Positions 52,800 through 62,034 are shown, numbered from the stretch's first letter. The stretch: 64,000 nucleotides of DNA from Paenibacillus mangrovi (GCF_022898935.1 NZ_JALIRP010000001.1:868001-932000), one strand, 5' to 3'. Notes: generated from the letters alone by a model not told the origin. A program made the numbers and translations.

Positions 52800-53474
52800 A
52801 TGATTTATATCATCGAAGTAAGCAATGTGAGTAAGGCATTTTCAGGACAACCTGTATTACAGAACGTTCATTTGCAGATTCCTCAAGGGCAGACCGTTGG
52901 TATCGTCGGAGGAAATGGCAGCGGCAAATCCGTATTGTTCAAAGTAATATGCGGTTTTATCCGCCCGGATGAAGGAACGGTGAAAATTCGGGGGGACGCG
53001 TTAGGGGGAAAACTCGATTTTCCGGAAAATGTGGGGGTATTCATTAACTCGCCCGGTTTTATCGAGATCTACAGTGGCTTTAAAAATCTTCAATATCTGG
53101 CAGCCATCAATCGGAAAATATCAGATGCTCAAATCAGGCACACCATGCAAATGGTTGGATTAAATCCCGATAATAAAACGAAAGTGAAGGATTACTCTCT
53201 CGGCATGAAGCAAAAGCTCGGTATCGCGCAGGCGATGATGGAAAATCAGGATATTCTGATTCTGGATGAGCCGTTCAACGCACTGGATTATAAAACCTAC
53301 GGGGATATTAAGGACATCATCAAATCGCTTCAGGCGGCGGACCGGACGATCCTACTGACAAGTCACCACTTTGAAGATATAGAAGAGCTGTGTGATGTCG
53401 TATATTTCATCGCTGACGGGAAGCTGCAGCCTTTAACAGAAGACGTCAAATCAATGTATTTCAGACGTTCCTAA
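52800..53474 (+). CDS. ABC transporter ATP-binding protein
   Basis: 224 residues; AGGAGG precedes the ATG. Walker A GGNGSGKSV (with Val in place of the usual Thr/Ser at the last position), signature YSLGMKQKLGIAQAM, Walker B DILILDEPFNALD and switch histidine in LLTSHHFEDIEEL. The short size and SLGMKQK signature are typical of ABC-2 exporters of the bacitracin/lantibiotic-resistance kind. It energises export together with the two membrane proteins encoded upstream. The T-box leader of proS begins 12 bp after its stop, so transcription probably continues up to the T-box terminator. Confidence 0.9.
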   Translation: MIYIIEVSNVSKAFSGQPVLQNVHLQIPQGQTVGIVGGNGSGKSVLFKVICGFIRPDEGTVKIRGDALGGKLDFPENVGVFINSPGFIEIYSGFKNLQYLAAINRKISDAQIRHTMQMVGLNPDNKTKVKDYSLGMKQKLGIAQAMMENQDILILDEPFNALDYKTYGDIKDIIKSLQAADRTILLTSHHFEDIEELCDVVYFIADGKLQPLTEDVKSMYFRRS

Positions 53475-53486
53475 GCAGGTTTATCC

Positions 53487-53822
53487 TTGACATTATTCTT
53501 CACTATCCTGTAATGTATGGAAAACAACCTAGGTTGGTAATACAAAGTTTAAAAGCTGTGATCAAGACCAATAGTTCATGAAGCACGCTGTGCAAAGAGA
53601 AGAAACCCCCGGCTGAAAGGTTTCGCACGCGTCATGAATTTTCCTATCTTGTGAGCTGCCGGAGGAGAGAATCTGCAGGTTCTTCGTATTCCAGGCCGGG
53701 TAAACCCCGTTATGTTGCCATGAGGATGGCTTTGAGCTGCCAATTAAGAGCAGACGGAGCTATTAAATAAAGGGTGGTACCACGAACGCATTCGTCCCTG
53801 ACCGGACGGATGTGTTTTTTTG
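53487..53822 (+). promoter_or_regulatory. T-box leader of proS with promoter
   Basis: Promoter TTGACA (53487-53492) with TGTAAT (53509-53514). The leader contains a Stem I candidate: TTCATGA (from 53575) pairs with TCATGAA (near 53632-53638) and is followed by TTTTCCTA, in which CCT (53643-53645) is the likely proline specifier. The T-box core AGGGTGGTACCACG (53771-53784) has the UGGU bulge that pairs with the ACCA end of tRNA-Pro. The terminator is CGCATTCGTCC/GGACGGATGTG followed by seven T (to about 53822). Uncharged tRNA-Pro would favour the antiterminator and proS expression. Confidence 0.9.
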
Positions 53823-53862
53823 CATTCTTATAAAACCGAACCGATACAAGGAGATGATCGTC

Positions 53863-55587
53863 ATGAGACAAAAGCATATGCTGCTTCCCACGCTTCGGGA
53901 AGCTCCTGCGGAGGCCGAGGCTCTCAGCCATCAGCTGCTGCTTAGAGGAGGTTATATCCGGCAGCTGGCCGCGGGAATATACAGCTATTTACCGCTCGGA
54001 ACCCGCGTACTGCATAAGCTGGAGCGTGTGATCCGGGAAGAAATGGAGGCTTCCGGCTTCGATGAACTGCTGATGCCTGCGATGCAGCCGTCGGAGCTGT
54101 GGGAGAAGTCCGGAAGATACAGTGAATACGGACCGGAGCTGATCCGGCTTGATGACCGCCATGGTCGTGGCTTCGTACTTGGACCGACGCATGAAGAGGT
54201 CATCACTTCGCTGGTGGCGGCGGAAGTGAACACCTACCGCAAGCTGCCGCTGCGTTTATACCAGATCCAGACCAAATTCCGCGATGAACGAAGACCTCGC
54301 TTTGGCCTTCTGCGAGGCAGGGAATTCCTGATGAAGGATGCTTACTCGTTTGATACGGATTGGAGTGGACTGGATGAATCCTATCAATTCATGGTCCAGG
54401 CATACCACCGGATCTTTGCAAGATGCGGCCTCCACTTTAAGGCGGTCGAGGCTGAGGCAGGTTCGATCGGCGGCGAAGGCGAAACGCTTGAATTTATGGC
54501 GCTTGCCGAGATCGGGGAGGATACGATCGTATCTTGCCCGTCCTGTCAGTATGCTGCGAATCTGGAAAAGGCGGTTTTTCGCCAGCAAGAAGGTGTGACG
54601 CTACTGGAAGAGACAATCCCGGAAATGGAGGAAATCTATACGCCGGACACGAGAACGATTGAAGAGTTAAACGTCTTCTTGGGTGAGAAGCCAGAGTCTT
54701 TCCTGAAGACCATGATATATATGGTGGATGATCAGCCGGTTGCCGTCGTGGTCCGCGGAGATCATGAGGTGAATGAGTTTAAGCTGAAAAACGCGCTAGG
54801 AGCCTCGAGTGTAGAGCTGGCTGAACTGAATAAAGTAGAAGAACTGACGGGTGCGCCCCATGGTTTTGCAGGTCCAACTGGTCTGGATATTCCCGTTTAC
54901 CTGGATCTGGCGGCTGCAGCGGTTGCGGACGGCATTGCTGGAGCGAATCGTAAGGACTATCATGTTCGCCACTTGAAGAAGGGCCGGGATTATGATCCTG
55001 TGGCAACAGGCGATTACCGGAATGCTACTACCGGTGATTGCTGCCCGCATTGCGGTGACAACTTGGTGTTCAGCCGCGGCATCGAGGTTGGGCATGTCTT
55101 CAAGCTCGGGACCAAGTACAGCAAGTCGCTCGGTGCGACGTTTACCAATATGGAAGGCAAAGAAGAGCTTATGATTATGGGCTGCTACGGAATTGGTGTC
55201 TCGCGGCTGATGTCGGCGGTAGCAGAACAGTATCAATCTGAAGCCGGGATTCGCTGGCCGCTTCCGCTATCGCCTTTTCAGGTTCATATCATTCCGGTAT
55301 CCATCAAGGATGAGGCTCAGGCCGGATTGGCGGAGGAGCTTTATCGAACACTCCAGCAAGCTGGCATGGACGTTCTGCTGGATGATCGCGATGAACGTCC
55401 CGGAGTAAAATTCAAGGATGCCGATTTAATTGGAGCTCCACTGCGAATAATAGTGGGGAAAGCGGCTTCCGAGCGAAAGGTCGAGTGGCTGAACCGAATG
55501 GCAGAGAGTGAAAAGGAAATGATTAACGCTGATGAAGCGCTGGCTAGGATACATGAAATTTGTTCCTCTTCCAAAGGTGGACTATAA
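53863..55587 (+). CDS. proS: prolyl-tRNA synthetase
   Basis: 574 residues from ATG 53863; AAGGAG is 9 bases upstream. It charges tRNA-Pro in the cytoplasm. This is the bacterial type with an internal editing (INS) domain. Class II motif 1 is in RVIREEMEASGFDELLMPAMQPSELW, motif 2 in YQIQTKFRDERRPRFGLLRGREFLMKDAYSF, motif 3 in MGCYGIGVSRLMSAVAEQ; the INS editing region is roughly 230-400, and an anticodon-binding domain follows (FQVHIIPVSIKDEAQ to the end). The usual GGSDSHEFM loop reads GGEGETLEFMALAEIGED here. It is controlled by the T-box leader directly upstream. Confidence 0.96.
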   Translation: MRQKHMLLPTLREAPAEAEALSHQLLLRGGYIRQLAAGIYSYLPLGTRVLHKLERVIREEMEASGFDELLMPAMQPSELWEKSGRYSEYGPELIRLDDRHGRGFVLGPTHEEVITSLVAAEVNTYRKLPLRLYQIQTKFRDERRPRFGLLRGREFLMKDAYSFDTDWSGLDESYQFMVQAYHRIFARCGLHFKAVEAEAGSIGGEGETLEFMALAEIGEDTIVSCPSCQYAANLEKAVFRQQEGVTLLEETIPEMEEIYTPDTRTIEELNVFLGEKPESFLKTMIYMVDDQPVAVVVRGDHEVNEFKLKNALGASSVELAELNKVEELTGAPHGFAGPTGLDIPVYLDLAAAAVADGIAGANRKDYHVRHLKKGRDYDPVATGDYRNATTGDCCPHCGDNLVFSRGIEVGHVFKLGTKYSKSLGATFTNMEGKEELMIMGCYGIGVSRLMSAVAEQYQSEAGIRWPLPLSPFQVHIIPVSIKDEAQAGLAEELYRTLQQAGMDVLLDDRDERPGVKFKDADLIGAPLRIIVGKAASERKVEWLNRMAESEKEMINADEALARIHEICSSSKGGL

Positions 55588-55629
55588 TAAAGGGATAGAC
55601 ATAAGTAAGAGCATTGGAGGAGAAACAAC

Positions 55630-56205
55630 ATGACAATCAGACCAGCAGTACGTGAAGATGCAGAACAAGCAGCAAGACTGCTGTATGATGCACTGCATGA
55701 TGTCGCCCATCAGCTGACAGGGGAAGAAAGCGAGCAAGATGCGGTTCGGGTGCTCGAAGAGTATTTTGCCGCAGAAGAAGGACGTCTTTCTTACCATCAG
55801 GCGATTGTAAAAGAAGTGGAAGGCGTAGTCGCAGGCATTATTATCGTCTACGGCGGTGATCAAATCGGAGAATTGGATCAACCCATTTTGGAGCGTCTAC
55901 GTAAGATGAAAAATGACCCCGATCTTAGGCTCGATAAAGAGTCGGACGAAGACGAGTACTATATCGATACCTTATCGGTTTCTCCGGCATTCAGCGGACA
56001 GGGGATTGCCACCAAGCTGATTCATAAGGCCGAAGAAAGAGCCAAGGAACTCGGTTATGAGAAAATTGCAATGGTCGTTGTTACGGATAACAGCAGAGCC
56101 TATTCTTTGTATCTTCATCTCGGATATGAAGTGGATAAGGAAATCATGATTAACGGCCATGTATATTACCATATGGTTAAGCATCTATATGAGATGGCAA
56201 AATGA
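55630..56205 (+). CDS. GNAT family N-acetyltransferase
   Basis: 191 residues; GGAGGAG lies upstream of the ATG. N-terminal MTIRPAVREDAEQAARLLYDALHD, acetyl-CoA motif YYIDTLSVSPAFSGQGIATKLIHKAEERAKELGYEKIAMVV near residues 115-155, and motif B DNSRAYSLYLHLGYEVDKEIMINGHVYYHM. The two-half architecture with a long acidic insertion (KNDPDLRLDKESDEDE) matches the Bacillus YkkB/YjaB-like uncharacterised group. It lies 42 bp after proS but probably functions independently. A terminator shared with the convergent GNAT gene follows. Confidence 0.85.
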   Translation: MTIRPAVREDAEQAARLLYDALHDVAHQLTGEESEQDAVRVLEEYFAAEEGRLSYHQAIVKEVEGVVAGIIIVYGGDQIGELDQPILERLRKMKNDPDLRLDKESDEDEYYIDTLSVSPAFSGQGIATKLIHKAEERAKELGYEKIAMVVVTDNSRAYSLYLHLGYEVDKEIMINGHVYYHMVKHLYEMAK

Positions 56206-56216
56206 TTCTAAAGAAG

Positions 56217-56246
56217 CAAAAACCGGTCCATAACGGGCCGGTTTTT
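56217..56246. terminator. terminator between convergent GNAT genes
   Basis: ACCGGTCC pairs with GGGCCGGT (centre ATAAC) within an A-run/T-run context (56217-56246), so it can act in both directions. Confidence 0.8.
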
Positions 56247-56258
56247 GCTTGTCTTCAA

Positions 56259-56816
56259 TCACTTTTCCCATTCTTCGCTTGTTACAGCAAACAGCTGGTG
56301 ATCCTCCCAAACTCCATTGATGCGCAAATACCGCTTGGCGAGTCCCTCGCACCGGAAACCTACCTTTTCAATCACCCGCTGCGATGGCGTATTTCGAGGC
56401 ATCACGCCCGCCTGAATGCGGTGGAGCCCGAGCTCGTTAAAGGCGTAACGGGCAGCGAGTTTGACAGCCTCCGTCATGTAACCTTTACCCTGCTGTTCCT
56501 GAGCAATAAAATAACCGAGATTTGCGTTTTGAAACGGTCCGCGCGCAATACCGGTTAATGCGACTCTGCCGATCAGTTCATCCGTAACAGACAGAAAGAT
56601 GCCAAATAATTGGGATGATGCCTCGCCGATGTCGCCAAGACCAGACAGTATATCCTTCTCTTGAATTTCCACCGTAAAATACGAAGGATCGCGGATCGGT
56701 TCGAAAGGCTGCAGGTAATCATGATTGCGCAGTCTGAGATCAAGCAAGGCCTGAGCGTGCTCCGTACGTAAATGCTGTAAATAAATGTTTTTGTTTTTAC
56801 TGATAATCAGATCCAT
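56259..56816 (-). CDS. RimJ/RimL-type N-acetyltransferase
   Basis: 185 residues from ATG 56816, which directly follows GGAGGGGA; the frame is open to 56870 but lacks a site there. The sequence reads NIYLQHLRTEHAQALLDLRLRNHDYLQPFEPIRDPSYFT at the N-terminus, the acetyl-CoA motif is LGYFIAQEQQGKGYMTEAVKLAARYAFNELGLHRIQAGVMPRNTPSQRVIEKVGFRCEGLAKRYLRINGVWEDHQLFA. This is the standard RimJ/RimL/YdaF layout, whose members acetylate ribosomal-protein N-termini or small amines. The substrate here is unassigned. Its promoter region overlaps the start of the divergent GH18 gene. Confidence 0.88.
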   Translation of the reverse strand: MDLIISKNKNIYLQHLRTEHAQALLDLRLRNHDYLQPFEPIRDPSYFTVEIQEKDILSGLGDIGEASSQLFGIFLSVTDELIGRVALTGIARGPFQNANLGYFIAQEQQGKGYMTEAVKLAARYAFNELGLHRIQAGVMPRNTPSQRVIEKVGFRCEGLAKRYLRINGVWEDHQLFAVTSEEWEK

Positions 56817-56949
56817 TCCCCTCCGATTCTGTGAATATATGCTGCTTTCCATGATTTGGACGTCTACCAAAGCGAGCCTTTTTGATAGGATAGAAGAAGC
56901 GATTATATTAGTTATTCTTCTATCTTATATAAAAAAGCGAGGCTTCACC

Positions 56950-58554
56950 TTGAAAAAATTTCATAAAGTTATAAATATATGTATGGCGTCAGTAGTTATG
57001 TTTGGAGCATTTAACAGTGTATCTCTTGCCGCTCAATCAACCACACTGCCTTTTGACGATATTAAAGGCAACTTTGCCGAAAAGAACATTGTGGATTTGG
57101 TAAAAGAAGGGGTAGTAGATGGAACTGGCAACCGCAAATTCGAGCCAAACAAGTATGTCACACGCGCTGAGTTTGTAACCATGACGGACCGGCTGTTTAA
57201 GCTGCAGCCTGTTAATGCGGATATGCCATCCTTCCACGACGTTTCCCCCAAGAGCTGGTATTACGGTTGGGTAGAGGCGGCAATCCAGCTTGGAATCGTG
57301 GAAGGGAAAAGCAAAACCCAGTTTATGCCCGCTGCCCATATCACGAGACAGGAAGCGGCCGTTCTGATTGTACGTGCATTAAAGGTCGATCCGGGAAGCG
57401 ATAGTGGCGACAGACTCCCTTACGCGGATGCGGATCAAGTTGCACCATGGGCGGCTCCTTATGTTCTTGCGGCGCAAACGCTCGGACTTATGGGTGGAGC
57501 AGATGGCAAATTCAGGCCAACAGACCCTATGACTCGGGCGGAAACGGCTGCAGTGCTGGACAGAGTACTGCAGGATAAGGTCTGGAATAAAGCGATACAC
57601 AAAGCAACAGATTTTGGACTCCAGATTGGCTGGCAGAACGGATTAACGACCTCTCAGTTTGAGGAGGAAATTAAAGGCACCAATGTCAATACACTGGTTC
57701 CACGTTGGTTTTTCCTAGAGAACAATCAGGCTTCTCTATCCAATTATGCGGACCCCAGTCTATCGGTATGGGCCAAGCAAAATCATAAAAAGATATGGGC
57801 GATGCTCGGAAATCACTCTGACCCGGTCTTAACGCATCAGTTTCTTTCAAACGAAGCGAAGCGAAAAACGGTTGTCCAGCAGCTCACCGGCTATGTAAAG
57901 ACTTATGGCTTATCCGGCATCAACGTTGACTTTGAAAATGTCAGTCCGGACGACCGACTGTACCTAACGGCCTTTATTTCCGAGCTTAGCACAAGTCTGC
58001 ACGGAGTGGGAGCCGTATCATCCATCGATGTATCCCCGGATTTGGGAACGGACTGGACCGAGGCCTTTGATTATGAAGCACTTGGCCGTTATGCGGATTA
58101 TGTGGTGCTGATGGGATATGATGAGCACTGGGCAGGTGATCCTGTAGCAGGCTCCGTATCATCTTTGCCATGGGTCGAGTCGGCACTGAACCGTTTGCTG
58201 TCGGTTGTCCCGGCTTCGAAGACCGTATTGGCTCTTCCGTTTTATACGCGGGACTGGACCTTAAAACCCGGTGGTGCGGTATCCGAAGAGCTGTCCTTGA
58301 TCCAGCAGGGCCACCGTATACGATCCGTTAATTATAACCGGACTTGGGATGCTGATCTAGGACAGAATGTACTCAGCTATACCCGCCAAGGCAGCCAGCA
58401 CCGGATATGGGTGGAAGACGGCCGGTCTCTGAGTCTGAAGACGATGATGGCCGAGAAGCGCGGCGTTGCAGGTTTTGCTTATTGGTATATTGGTGCGGAA
58501 ACACCCGACATTTGGACCAGCTTGACCAATGCCACACGGTATGCGTCATACTGA
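56950..58554 (+). CDS. SLH-anchored glycoside hydrolase family 18 (YaaH/YdhD-like) protein
   Basis: 534 residues from TTG 56950 preceded by GCGAGG; an open frame to 56785 lacks a signal. The signal peptide (KKFHKVINICMASVVMFGAFNSVSLAA) precedes three SLH repeats (about 33-200: FDDIKGNFAEKNI, FHDVSPKSWYYGWV, YADADQVAPWAAPYV), then a GH18 barrel (about 220-534). The catalytic motif reads G-I-N325-V-D327-F-E329-N, with E329 the expected acid; the first aspartate of DxDxE is Asn, as in several YaaH/YdhD-type cortex or cell-wall hydrolases. The likely substrate is peptidoglycan or chitin-like polymer, acting on the cell surface. It is monocistronic with its own terminator. Confidence 0.9.
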   Translation: MKKFHKVINICMASVVMFGAFNSVSLAAQSTTLPFDDIKGNFAEKNIVDLVKEGVVDGTGNRKFEPNKYVTRAEFVTMTDRLFKLQPVNADMPSFHDVSPKSWYYGWVEAAIQLGIVEGKSKTQFMPAAHITRQEAAVLIVRALKVDPGSDSGDRLPYADADQVAPWAAPYVLAAQTLGLMGGADGKFRPTDPMTRAETAAVLDRVLQDKVWNKAIHKATDFGLQIGWQNGLTTSQFEEEIKGTNVNTLVPRWFFLENNQASLSNYADPSLSVWAKQNHKKIWAMLGNHSDPVLTHQFLSNEAKRKTVVQQLTGYVKTYGLSGINVDFENVSPDDRLYLTAFISELSTSLHGVGAVSSIDVSPDLGTDWTEAFDYEALGRYADYVVLMGYDEHWAGDPVAGSVSSLPWVESALNRLLSVVPASKTVLALPFYTRDWTLKPGGAVSEELSLIQQGHRIRSVNYNRTWDADLGQNVLSYTRQGSQHRIWVEDGRSLSLKTMMAEKRGVAGFAYWYIGAETPDIWTSLTNATRYASY

Positions 58555-58603
58555 AACGTGTGATCTTGCCATCAGATGATCCATCTCGTATATATGATTC
58601 AAG

Positions 58604-58629
58604 CCCCGTCTTTGTGGACGGGGTTTTTT
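58604..58629 (+). terminator. terminator after the SLH-GH18 gene
   Basis: CCCCGTC (58604-58610) pairs with GACGGGG (58617-58623) followed by TTTTTT. Confidence 0.88.
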
Positions 58630-58706
58630 GATAGGTAAACAAATGAATACGAAAAGTAAATGTTTATCTCTTTAAAAGAAGCTCTAAAGTACATACAGTA
58701 ATACTA

Positions 58707-58720
58707 TGAAAGTGCTTTCA
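58707..58720. promoter_or_regulatory. cre-like catabolite-repression site
   Basis: TGAAAGTGCTTTCA has perfect 6-bp arms and differs from the strong cre sequence TGAAAGCGCTTTCA by a single central base. It immediately follows TAATACT, a candidate -10, upstream of the DUF4855 gene, where CcpA binding would block transcription. Confidence 0.6.
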
Positions 58721-58845
58721 ATGGCTATATGGGGTGCTTTGAATTCGGAAAGGGGGGATCGGCAACCAGGGTTTAACCTGAACATAACGCTGCTTCACAG
58801 GTTACTAGCAGTTGTACTTGAATATCAGAAAAGGAGCTGACTTTG

Positions 58846-61758
58846 ATGAGATGGCAAAAAAAATGGGGATCCGTCCTGATGGCATCAGTCTTGCTGATGG
58901 CACCAGTTTCTGCGGTACAGGCGAAATCGCTTGTTCCGGCCGTGACGATCGCGCAGGCGGGAGATGCAGACCAGACGCAATTCCGCAATCTCGCGGCAGG
59001 CCTTTCATATGAATGGTCCGAAGCGCCGGAGGCGTCGCATCCCGACGACGGGCACAAGCTAACGGATGGAAATTACGGCAAATTGGATATGAATGACCCG
59101 GCATGGGTAGGACATCTGCACGGAAAAACGCGCGAAGTCGTGTTCGATCTGGGTGAAGAAAAGTCGATCGGAAAGATTACAGCTCATTTTCTCCAAGATT
59201 ATCCTACTAACTCGATTCTCGTGCCGCTGACGGTATCGATGTATGTCTCCGACGATAAGGAGAATTGGGGACTGCTTTCCCATAACGCCACCCAGCTGCT
59301 CTGGGGGGAAGGACCGCCTAGACAGGAGACCTTTGCATGGGACGGCAGTCGGGACGGAATTAAAGGCGGGAATACGGATGGCAAGCTGGCTTATGCCCGT
59401 TATGTTAAAGTAACCTTTACGATGCATCAATCGCTATGGGAATACATTGACGAAATCGAAATTATGGGTACGGACGGGAAGGTCGATGGGGCAGTAAAGG
59501 TTCCTGCCGAGACGCCTCATTTTTTGGAGCCAGGGGAAGCTACAGGCGGTATCCGGAATCTGAATCTGCTGTATAACGGACAGTATGCAGATGGTTTGGG
59601 TGATTGGAAGAAGGAACGGATCATCCCTAACATCAGTTATGTGAATAAGGATGGTGAGCCTACCGATTGGCTTTTTGACGGCGTTTTATATCTCGGGCTG
59701 TCTTCACCTGCCGGTCGTGATTTCGGCGTTGGACAAACGAACCTGGAGGACTGGAAATGGTATTTGAATAAAACATTTGCAGCCACGGGGGATATGCAGC
59801 AGTTGAATGAGGCTACCAAGGAAGTCGGAGCCAAGCTGAACCAGCCTGATCATAAAGAAAAGGTTGTGTTAATGATTCCGAATCCAGGGGAATACTTAAA
59901 TCATTTTGGTGATGTTGACGGTGACGGGGTATCCGAAAGCTTTAACGATTCCGTCGTCGGCAAAGAGAAAGCACTCGAAAACAGGGAGAAAGCGGTGCAG
60001 TGGTGGCTGGATCAGGTCCAGCAAAGATGGCAGGCGGCGAATTATTCCAATCTTGAGCTTGTTGGCATGTACTGGCTGGAAGAGCAAATCAGTACAAGCG
60101 ATTCGGGACCGGATTTGATTAAAGCCGTAAGCGGCAAAGTCCATGCTATGAACCTGAAATTTTTCTGGATTCCTCACTCTTTAGCTTACAAAGCCTTTAT
60201 GTGGAAGGATGTCGGATTTGATGCAGCCGCTTTCCAGCCGAACTATTTCTTCGAGGAAATGGGCTATGACCGTCTGGAAGATGCCGCGAACCTGGCAAAA
60301 CAGTACGGTATGTCGAATGAAGTCGAGTTTGATGACCGGATGCTGACTGACAACGTATTCCGTGAGCGTTATATCGATTATTTGAACAGCGGCGTTGAAA
60401 CAGGCTTGATGCAAAAGGGCTTTAGAGCTTATTACCAAGGCAATAATGCCGTTTACAACTTAGGAGTAAGCAAGGATCCAAGTTTGCGTTTAATGTATGA
60501 CTGGCTGTACCAATATTTGAACGGAACGTACGTCATCAATAATAGCCTGCCACCAGAGGCAGATGTATTCATCAACGGACAAACGTTAAATAGCGATGCG
60601 GTCGTACCGGATACGGAAACCATTCAATTTACATGGGAACTCAAAGACGATGACGGAAGCGGACTGACGAAGGTAACGGCCTTGTTTGACGGCAAGCCTT
60701 ACACCTCGGGAACGCCGATTGATCTAACAGCAAAACCGGGTAAGCATGAGCTAGTGATCACAGTAGCTGCTGCCAAGTCTAAAACCACTTCTTATATCAT
60801 CAAAGCGGGGGCGACCGCCGATACCATGAAAGCTCACGTGAACCGATTCGCCGAAGAGAAGCAGTTCACGACAGCCGAAGCACCTCGTTCGCTGAACAAT
60901 TATGTGGAACTAATGAAGCGTTTTGAAGGAACGAATGCTGCACAGTTTGACAAGTACTTAAAAGGCTTCAATGCGAAGCTGGAACAATTGGCTGCAGACC
61001 ATATCATTTTGGATACGGCGTACGCCGCGCTGAAAGAAGAGGTTTATAACCTTGTCGGGAACCTGGCGGAAAACAAAGCGGCAACAGCTTCTTCCGTTGA
61101 AGGCTCCAGCCCGAAATTAGCACCGGAAAAAGCAGTTGACGGATTCCCTACGACAAGATGGGCCAGTAACTACGTCAACGACAGCTGGTTCCAGGTTGAT
61201 CTTGGCGAAGCCAAAGAATTCGATACGGTTAGAATCGACTGGGAATTCGCACGCGCCAAAACCTATAAACTCCTTGTTTCCGACGACAAGCAGAACTGGA
61301 CCAGCGTGATCAAGGACAATAACGGAATCATTACGGCACGTGATGGAAAAGAAACGGTTCATTTTGAACCTGTAAAAGCCAGATACATTAAATTCCAGGG
61401 CATTGAGAGAAATACGGATTACGGATATTCCTTCTATGAGTTTGGCGTATACAACCTCGCGGGAGGCGGTACAGTAACACCGATCGACGGCACAAGAGCC
61501 GTGGTGGATACCAATGCGAAGAAATTGACGATCGACGGTCTGGTAATGAACGGCATACAGTCCAAAGTAAATTTGAAAGTGCTCGATTCGAAAGGGAAAG
61601 TTCGGTACGAAGGCCAGACGACAAGCACGGAAACGGGAAGATTCCAATTCACGATCAAGCTTACCGACAATCTAAAGGGAACCTGTAATGCCTATCTTTC
61701 TATGGATGGAATGCCTGCACCCGTGAAGTTTTCATTCGAATACAACCCAAAGGACTGA
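58846..61758 (+). CDS. secreted DUF4855 protein with N- and C-terminal discoidin-like domains
   Basis: 970 residues from ATG 58846 (AAGGAG 9 bases upstream; an in-frame TTG three bases earlier is less likely). Signal peptide MRWQKKWGSVLMASVLLMAPVSAVQA. Residues about 45-215 form a discoidin-like beta-sandwich (HKLTDGNYGKLDMNDPAWVGHL...VVFDLGEEKSIGKITAHF...ARYVKVTFTMHQSLWEYIDEIEIMG). A DUF4855 domain follows (about 230-570; NLLYNGQYADGLGDWKKERIIP, MIPNPGEYLNHFGDVDGDG, MYWLEEQIS). A linker with Ig-like segment precedes a clear F5/8 type C domain (about 740-870; NLAENKAATASS, VDGFPTTRWASN, WFQVDLGEAKEFDTVRI). It is probably a carbohydrate-active surface protein; DUF4855 activity is not established. 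Confidence 0.88.
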   Translation: MRWQKKWGSVLMASVLLMAPVSAVQAKSLVPAVTIAQAGDADQTQFRNLAAGLSYEWSEAPEASHPDDGHKLTDGNYGKLDMNDPAWVGHLHGKTREVVFDLGEEKSIGKITAHFLQDYPTNSILVPLTVSMYVSDDKENWGLLSHNATQLLWGEGPPRQETFAWDGSRDGIKGGNTDGKLAYARYVKVTFTMHQSLWEYIDEIEIMGTDGKVDGAVKVPAETPHFLEPGEATGGIRNLNLLYNGQYADGLGDWKKERIIPNISYVNKDGEPTDWLFDGVLYLGLSSPAGRDFGVGQTNLEDWKWYLNKTFAATGDMQQLNEATKEVGAKLNQPDHKEKVVLMIPNPGEYLNHFGDVDGDGVSESFNDSVVGKEKALENREKAVQWWLDQVQQRWQAANYSNLELVGMYWLEEQISTSDSGPDLIKAVSGKVHAMNLKFFWIPHSLAYKAFMWKDVGFDAAAFQPNYFFEEMGYDRLEDAANLAKQYGMSNEVEFDDRMLTDNVFRERYIDYLNSGVETGLMQKGFRAYYQGNNAVYNLGVSKDPSLRLMYDWLYQYLNGTYVINNSLPPEADVFINGQTLNSDAVVPDTETIQFTWELKDDDGSGLTKVTALFDGKPYTSGTPIDLTAKPGKHELVITVAAAKSKTTSYIIKAGATADTMKAHVNRFAEEKQFTTAEAPRSLNNYVELMKRFEGTNAAQFDKYLKGFNAKLEQLAADHIILDTAYAALKEEVYNLVGNLAENKAATASSVEGSSPKLAPEKAVDGFPTTRWASNYVNDSWFQVDLGEAKEFDTVRIDWEFARAKTYKLLVSDDKQNWTSVIKDNNGIITARDGKETVHFEPVKARYIKFQGIERNTDYGYSFYEFGVYNLAGGGTVTPIDGTRAVVDTNAKKLTIDGLVMNGIQSKVNLKVLDSKGKVRYEGQTTSTETGRFQFTIKLTDNLKGTCNAYLSMDGMPAPVKFSFEYNPKD

Positions 61759-61890
61759 TGTTTATTTCCTGGGCGAGCGCAGAATTCGATGGCAAACGGC
61801 CTGATTTCGATGATTTCGACTTTGGATAAGGGCATTCCTTGACAAATTCTGTCGCGGCGTGATGCATGATAACTTTTGTTTCGTAAAATA

Positions 61891-61936
61891 AAGCCATGGA
61901 CGCAGCGTTATTTCCACGCTGTGATCCATGGCTTTT
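61891..61936. terminator. palindromic hairpin, probable terminator, after the DUF4855 gene
   Basis: AAAGCCATGGA (61891-61901) pairs perfectly with TCCATGGCTTT (61926-61936), with an inner CAGCGT/ACGCTG helix. T-rich sequence follows on both strands, so it may work in either orientation. It lies 130 bp beyond the DUF4855 stop; the sequence between has only weak minus-strand ORFs that I do not accept. Confidence 0.6.
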
Positions 61937-62034
61937 GAATTTATCTGACGAACAACCAAAAACGAAGGATGACGGGCTGAGCTGGACCGTGCTACAATAA
62001 GCTGTTGTCAGTATTGTACCGGAAAGGAAGAATC

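Noticed and set aside
53479..53486. Idea that the ABC exporter operon is also controlled by the proS T-box
   Set aside because: The exporter genes lie upstream of the T-box promoter and have their own promoter at 50406-50434.
61700..61959. Two 65-residue minus-strand ORFs after the DUF4855 gene
   Set aside because: No ribosome-binding site, unlike known proteins, and they overlap a palindromic terminator.
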